From NCBI GenBank assembly GCA_001799225.1, contig MGTA01000237.1, forward strand, positions 9,635 to 19,204: 9,570 bases of DNA, given 5' to 3'. This DNA comes from Deltaproteobacteria bacterium RIFOXYD12_FULL_50_9 (GTDB lineage Bacteria > Desulfobacterota > Desulfobulbia > Desulfobulbales > CALZHT01). The notes beneath the pieces are model-generated. The model saw nothing but the letters and a program-made list of their open reading frames with translations, did no database searches and was not told the origin of the DNA. This document shows positions 7,176 through 9,570 of this stretch, piece by piece. The translations under genes were made by a program, and so were the position numbers. Numbering within the stretch: the stretch's first letter is position 1; each line of letters starts with the position of its first letter.

Positions 7176-7634
7176 TTAATCAGTCTTTTTCAGGGCCATG
7201 CCGCACTTGCAGCTGCCCGGTTTATCCATAACGGTATTGCAGAGGCAGGAGCCGCCGCAGTTACAGAAATAGAGACCGGTCCCTTTGAGCGACACCCTCT
7301 TGATCGGTTCGCCGCAGCCACACTTGGTCGAATCCTTGGGGTCGATCGCGCAGGTGCAGCCCTCCTTGCACATGCAGAGCAATGCTTCATCACCCTCAAC
7401 CTTGACGACATGCCCCCACTTCAAGGGAGAGCCGCATTTGCAATTGCCCGGGGCCATGCTCACGGTATTACATTTACAGCTCGGGCCGCAATTACAGACA
7501 TAAATGACATCATTTCTCGCATCTGCCTGCTTGGAGGCACAACATTTTTTCCCACAGCCTCCGCCTCCGCCCATGGCGCAACACCCGGTCAATACCAGCA
7601 GGCAACCCAATAACAGCAACATTGTTGATTTCAT
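7176..7634 (-). CDS. Cysteine-rich repeat lipoprotein, putative metal-binding, function unknown
   Basis: I do not recognise a named family. The 152-residue product begins with a lipoprotein signal (MKST, a hydrophobic core, then LTGC with lipid-anchored Cys18), followed by a Gly-rich, Cys-rich stretch (GGGGGCGKKCC). Three modules follow with exactly the same internal cysteine spacing, CxCx3CxCx9CxCG: Cys47/49/53/55/65/67, Cys87/89/93/95/105/107 and Cys124/126/130/132/142/144. With the signal region this gives 24 cysteines. Many paired CxC motifs suggest binding of several soft metal ions, or disulfides, at the cell envelope. The start has GGAG 8 nt upstream and a TTGACA-N17-CATTAT promoter about 120 bp further up. 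It converges with the hemerythrin operon and is monocistronic as far as seen. The coding call is strong; metal binding is inference. Confidence 0.88.
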   Translation of the reverse strand: MKSTMLLLLGCLLVLTGCCAMGGGGGCGKKCCASKQADARNDVIYVCNCGPSCKCNTVSMAPGNCKCGSPLKWGHVVKVEGDEALLCMCKEGCTCAIDPKDSTKCGCGEPIKRVSLKGTGLYFCNCGGSCLCNTVMDKPGSCKCGMALKKTD

Positions 7635-7756
7635 ACGTTTTTCTCCATTTTAAAAGTTATTGTTTCGTTATCCAAACCCTCTGGCCCGTCCAGTCCATTC
7701 TATCCATGAGGCAAATGAAGAGCCGGAGGTCCAATAATAAACTAGCGTTACTAACT

Positions 7757-7785
7757 ATAATGGAGGGCGCTGCCTGGTCTGTCAA
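7757..7785 (-). promoter_or_regulatory. Sigma-70-type promoter for the Cys-rich lipoprotein gene
   Basis: On the minus strand a perfect TTGACA (7785-7780) is followed by exactly 17 bp and CATTAT (7762-7757, 4 of 6 to consensus). Transcription would begin near 7750 and give a leader of about 115 nt before the ATG at 7634. No riboswitch-like fold was recognised in that leader. Confidence 0.55.
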
Positions 7786-7829
7786 GCACCCTGCCCAGTT
7801 TTCGTATTTTTTTCTTTCTAAAGCGCCCC

Positions 7830-7851
7830 CTGTAACAGTATCATGTGACAG
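7830..7851. repeat. Short inverted repeat, possible operator
   Basis: CTGTAAC (7830-7836) and GTGACAG (7845-7851) match as inverted arms at 6 of 7 positions around 8 bp. It lies about 45 bp upstream of the lipoprotein -35 box and about 90 bp before the FlhB-like start, a possible regulator site for either. It is short enough to occur by chance. Confidence 0.3.
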
Positions 7852-7939
7852 GTAAACGGTCTGATCCTCATTCGACCTTGTGCCTGCACGACAGACTGCT
7901 ATCCGCTTGCCCGCCAACACCCGGGAAGGAAGAACACCT

Positions 7940-8242
7940 GTGACAGAAAAAGATAATTCGCCAAAGCCAACCACCCTTAAAAAAGCAGTAGCCCTGCACT
8001 ACGACCGCGAACAGGACGCGGCGCCCCGGGTGGTCGGCAAAGGCGCCGGCCTGCTTGCCGAAAAAATTCTTGAAATTGCCAGGGAACACAATATTCCAAT
8101 TCACGAAGACGCCGACCTGACCGAACTGCTCTCCCGCCTCGGCCTCTCCCAGGAGATCCCCCCCACCGCCTACCTGGCCGTTGCCGAGATCATGGCCTTT
8201 GTCTACCGGGCCAATCAAAATTTTGCAAAAGGCCAAAAATGA
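7940..8242 (+). CDS. Stand-alone FlhB C-terminal-like protein (EscU/YscU/HrpU family)
   Basis: The 100-residue product resembles only the cytoplasmic C-terminal part of FlhB, the substrate-specificity switch of the flagellar export gate. Seen: KKAVALHYDREQDAAPRVVGKG (14-35), AEKILEIAREHNIPIHED (40-57), a LTELLSRL helix (60-67), and IPPTAYLAVAEIMAFVYR (73-90), which follow the family pattern of aP-V--KG, iPi-ed--L and IP-e-Y-AVAei-a-vy. The four FlhB membrane helices and the NPTH autocleavage motif are absent. The GTG at 7940 is chosen over a GTG at 7880 because a GGAAGGA lies 9 nt upstream and the family similarity starts soon after. Small FlhB-like proteins of this kind occur beside flagellar genes in many bacteria. 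It may bind export chaperones or substrates; its role here is unknown. Confidence 0.85.
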   Translation: MTEKDNSPKPTTLKKAVALHYDREQDAAPRVVGKGAGLLAEKILEIAREHNIPIHEDADLTELLSRLGLSQEIPPTAYLAVAEIMAFVYRANQNFAKGQK

Positions 8243-8467
8243 TTATCAGGAAAAAAATACCGACCGTCATTATTTTGAAGCCCTCCATCTCTGCGCTTTG
8301 CAGGCCGGCAGCGACCGGAACTCCCGGCATCACTACATGATTAACTTCTTGATTTAACACCAAAAAAATAGATATTTTCCCACCTGCCCCATCCGGAGCA
8401 TCACCCCGCCCCCACCCATGGCATACATGTTGCATTATTCCGTTGTAAACAATTAATGAGGTGCACC
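8243..8467 (+). other. Spacer between FlhB-like gene and flgF
   Basis: This 225-bp stretch holds the sigma-54 promoter at 8419-8434 and the flgF ribosome site. The first 160 bp show no convincing terminator, RNA or gene. Confidence 0.5.
8419..8434 (+). promoter_or_regulatory. Sigma-54 (RpoN) promoter upstream of flgF
   Basis: TGGCATACATGTTGCA has the GG (-24) and GC (-12) doublets with exactly 10 bp between them, and matches the TGGCAc-N5-TTGCa pattern closely. Transcription would begin near 8445, giving a leader of about 23 nt before the GTG start of flgF. RpoN control of rod and hook genes is common in polar-flagellated proteobacteria. The enhancer-binding activator is not in the window. 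Confidence 0.75.
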
Positions 8468-9199
8468 GTGATCATCCAAAACCGTCTTGGCCTGCTCGAA
8501 GGGGTCGAAACTCTCATGGCTCAGGAGAACCGCCTGAACCTGGTCTCCAATAACCTGGCGAACGCCGATACCACCGGCTTCAAGAAGGAGAACGTCACCT
8601 TCTGGGAGATGCTCTATAAAGCGAGCGATAAGCGGGACAGAGTCGGCAAGGCGGCCAGGGTCATCACCAATCACCAGGCCGGCAGCGCCGAACAGACCGG
8701 CAACCCTTTTGACCTGGCGATCAACGGCAAGGGCTTCTTCAGGATTCAAACCCCGCAGGGCCTCCGCTACAGCCGCGCCGGCAATTTCCTGCGCAATGCC
8801 CAAGGCCAGATCACCACCGGAAACGGTGATCTGCTCCTCGGCCAGGGCGGCGCAATTACCGTCCAGGGCTCAAAGGTGAGTATCGGCAGCGACGGCACCA
8901 TTCTAGTGGACGGCCAGATCATTGACCAGGTGGCCATTGCCGACTTTGATTCCATGGCAGACCTTGAGAAGGAGGGCAGCAACCTCTTCCGCCTCAAGGA
9001 AGGGGCAACCAAGGAAAAGGCTGCCGAAAATTTTGAGCTCCGGCAAGGGTATCTCGAAACCTCAAATGTTAATTCGGTAGAGGAGATGACGGAGATGATC
9101 GATCTGTACCGGGCATACGAGGCCCAGCAGAAGATCGTCAGAACCGTCGACGAACTGGATGATCTGGCAGTCAATCGTGTCGGAAAATTGACGGCCTAA
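8468..9199 (+). CDS. flgF: Flagellar basal-body rod protein FlgF
   Basis: Proximal rod component exported by the flagellar type III system and assembled in the periplasm. The 243-residue length is usual for FlgF. Seen: the N-terminal rod motif NLVSNNLANADTTGFKKENV (about 24-43), the FDLAINGKGFFRIQTPQG stretch (about 81-98) that begins the variable domain, YSRAGNFLRNAQGQ next to it, and the C-terminal motif GYLETSNVNSVEEMTEMIDLYRAYEAQQKI shared by rod and hook proteins. The GTG at 8468 is preferred over the in-frame ATG at 8456, because GAGGTG (8458-8463) serves as ribosome site for the GTG and would lie inside the longer form. flgG follows 58 bp later, so the two form an operon under the sigma-54 promoter. 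Confidence 0.94.
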   Translation: MIIQNRLGLLEGVETLMAQENRLNLVSNNLANADTTGFKKENVTFWEMLYKASDKRDRVGKAARVITNHQAGSAEQTGNPFDLAINGKGFFRIQTPQGLRYSRAGNFLRNAQGQITTGNGDLLLGQGGAITVQGSKVSIGSDGTILVDGQIIDQVAIADFDSMADLEKEGSNLFRLKEGATKEKAAENFELRQGYLETSNVNSVEEMTEMIDLYRAYEAQQKIVRTVDELDDLAVNRVGKLTA

Positions 9200-9257
9200 C
9201 AGTTTAATTAGCAGCTATAAATCAAACAAGTAAAAACAGGACCCACGGAGAATTACA

Positions 9258-9570
9258 ATGATACGCTCCCTCTATTCCTCACGCACCGGCATGATCGGCC
9301 AACAACTCCAGTTGGATACCATCTCCAACAACCTGGCCAACGTCAACACCTCAGGTTTCAAGAAAAGCCAGGTCCAGTTCGAAGATCTCTACTACCAGAC
9401 CATCCGCGAGGTTGGCGTCGAGAGCGCCGGCGGCAGCATGATCCCTACCGGCGTCCAGGTGGGTCTGGGCGTCCGGCCGACCTCGATCCAAAAGATCTTT
9501 ACCCAGGGAGATTTTGCGGAGACCGGCAATGATCTGGACATGGCTATTCAAGGCGACGGCTTCTTCAAGA
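9258..9570 (+). CDS. flgG: Flagellar basal-body rod protein FlgG, N-terminal part
   Basis: Distal rod protein; 104 complete codons are visible and the rest lies beyond the right edge. The start MIRSLYSSRTGM, the rod motif ISNNLANVNTSGFKKSQVQFEDLYYQ, the GVQVGLGVRPTSIQKIFTQG stretch and the AIQGDGFF motif are in the order typical of FlgG. The ATG has CGGAG 7 nt upstream. It follows flgF in the canonical flgF-flgG order. Confidence 0.96.
   Translation, partial: MIRSLYSSRTGMIGQQLQLDTISNNLANVNTSGFKKSQVQFEDLYYQTIREVGVESAGGSMIPTGVQVGLGVRPTSIQKIFTQGDFAETGNDLDMAIQGDGFFK

Larger units (their letters stand above)
7635..7939. other. 305-bp divergent intergenic region
   Basis: Lies between the lipoprotein gene (leftward) and the FlhB-like gene (rightward). 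It contains the lipoprotein promoter (7757-7785), an imperfect inverted repeat CTGTAAC-N8-GTGACAG at 7830-7851, and the ribosome site of the FlhB-like gene (GGAAGGA at 7924-7930). No convincing rightward promoter of sigma-70, sigma-28 or sigma-54 type was found, and no further gene is evident. Confidence 0.6.

Noticed and set aside
7821..7850. Possible sigma-28 promoter (TAAA then about 15 bp) before the FlhB-like gene
   Set aside because: The -10 part (GTATCATG) matches GCCGATAA poorly.
7868..8236. Minus-strand open frame of 122 codons
   Set aside because: Antisense to the FlhB-like gene, which has clear family motifs.
8239..8340. Possible 33-codon gene overlapping the FlhB-like stop (ATGA)
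   Set aside because: No family resemblance, no proper ribosome site, composition like translated non-coding DNA; the ATGA overlap alone is not enough.
8767..9174. Minus-strand open frame of 135 codons
   Set aside because: Antisense to flgF; Ser/Arg-rich shadow.
1..9570. CRISPR arrays, insertion sequences, tRNA or rRNA genes
   Set aside because: No regularly spaced repeats, transposase motifs, cloverleaf or rRNA-like sequence was seen on either strand.

Overview
The window reads as a motility and signal-transduction region from a flagellated Gram-negative bacterium. The best guess is Desulfobacterota (Deltaproteobacteria). The grounds are an extracytoplasmic CZB-type chemoreceptor, a PAS domain with a cysteine cluster, a bacteriohemerythrin beside a hybrid kinase, a sigma-54-type promoter before flagellar rod genes, and moderate-to-high GC. 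The lineage is inferred from gene content; no rRNA or marker gene is present.

Left, minus strand (1-3281): three chemotaxis genes. A methyl-accepting chemotaxis protein (MCP2, 1569-3281) is followed, after its own short spacer, by cheW (917-1435) and a second MCP (MCP1, from 891 and cut by the left edge), which lie 25 bp apart and look like an operon. The two MCPs have unrelated sensor domains but nearly the same HAMP/control-cable region (51 of 58 residues). MCP2 carries a zinc-binding CZB-like sensor and MCP1 a four-helix-bundle-like one. Both transcription units are preceded by copies of the same 45-bp AT-rich element (39 of 45 identical), each with a perfect TATAAT on the minus strand.

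Centre, plus strand (3481-7077): a three-gene cluster transcribed away from MCP2. It encodes an HPt-REC protein (the HPt resembles the P1 domain of CheA), a membrane hybrid histidine kinase (2 TM, PAS, PAS, HisKA, HATPase, REC) and a bacteriohemerythrin whose start codon overlaps the kinase stop. Together these contain all stations of a His-Asp-His-Asp phosphorelay plus a di-iron O2-binding protein, with no DNA-binding or enzymatic output domain. The cluster ends at a perfect 18-bp hairpin.

Right (7176-9570): a minus-strand cysteine-rich lipoprotein with three modules of identical cysteine spacing converges on that hairpin. Then, on the plus strand, come a stand-alone FlhB C-terminal-like protein and, behind a well-spaced sigma-54 promoter, the flagellar rod genes flgF and flgG (flgG cut by the right edge).

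Plausible working picture (inference): receptors feed a CheW-linked array, the hybrid kinase and HPt-REC protein form a redox/oxygen-linked relay that may touch the chemotaxis pathway, and the flagellar genes at the right provide the motility output.
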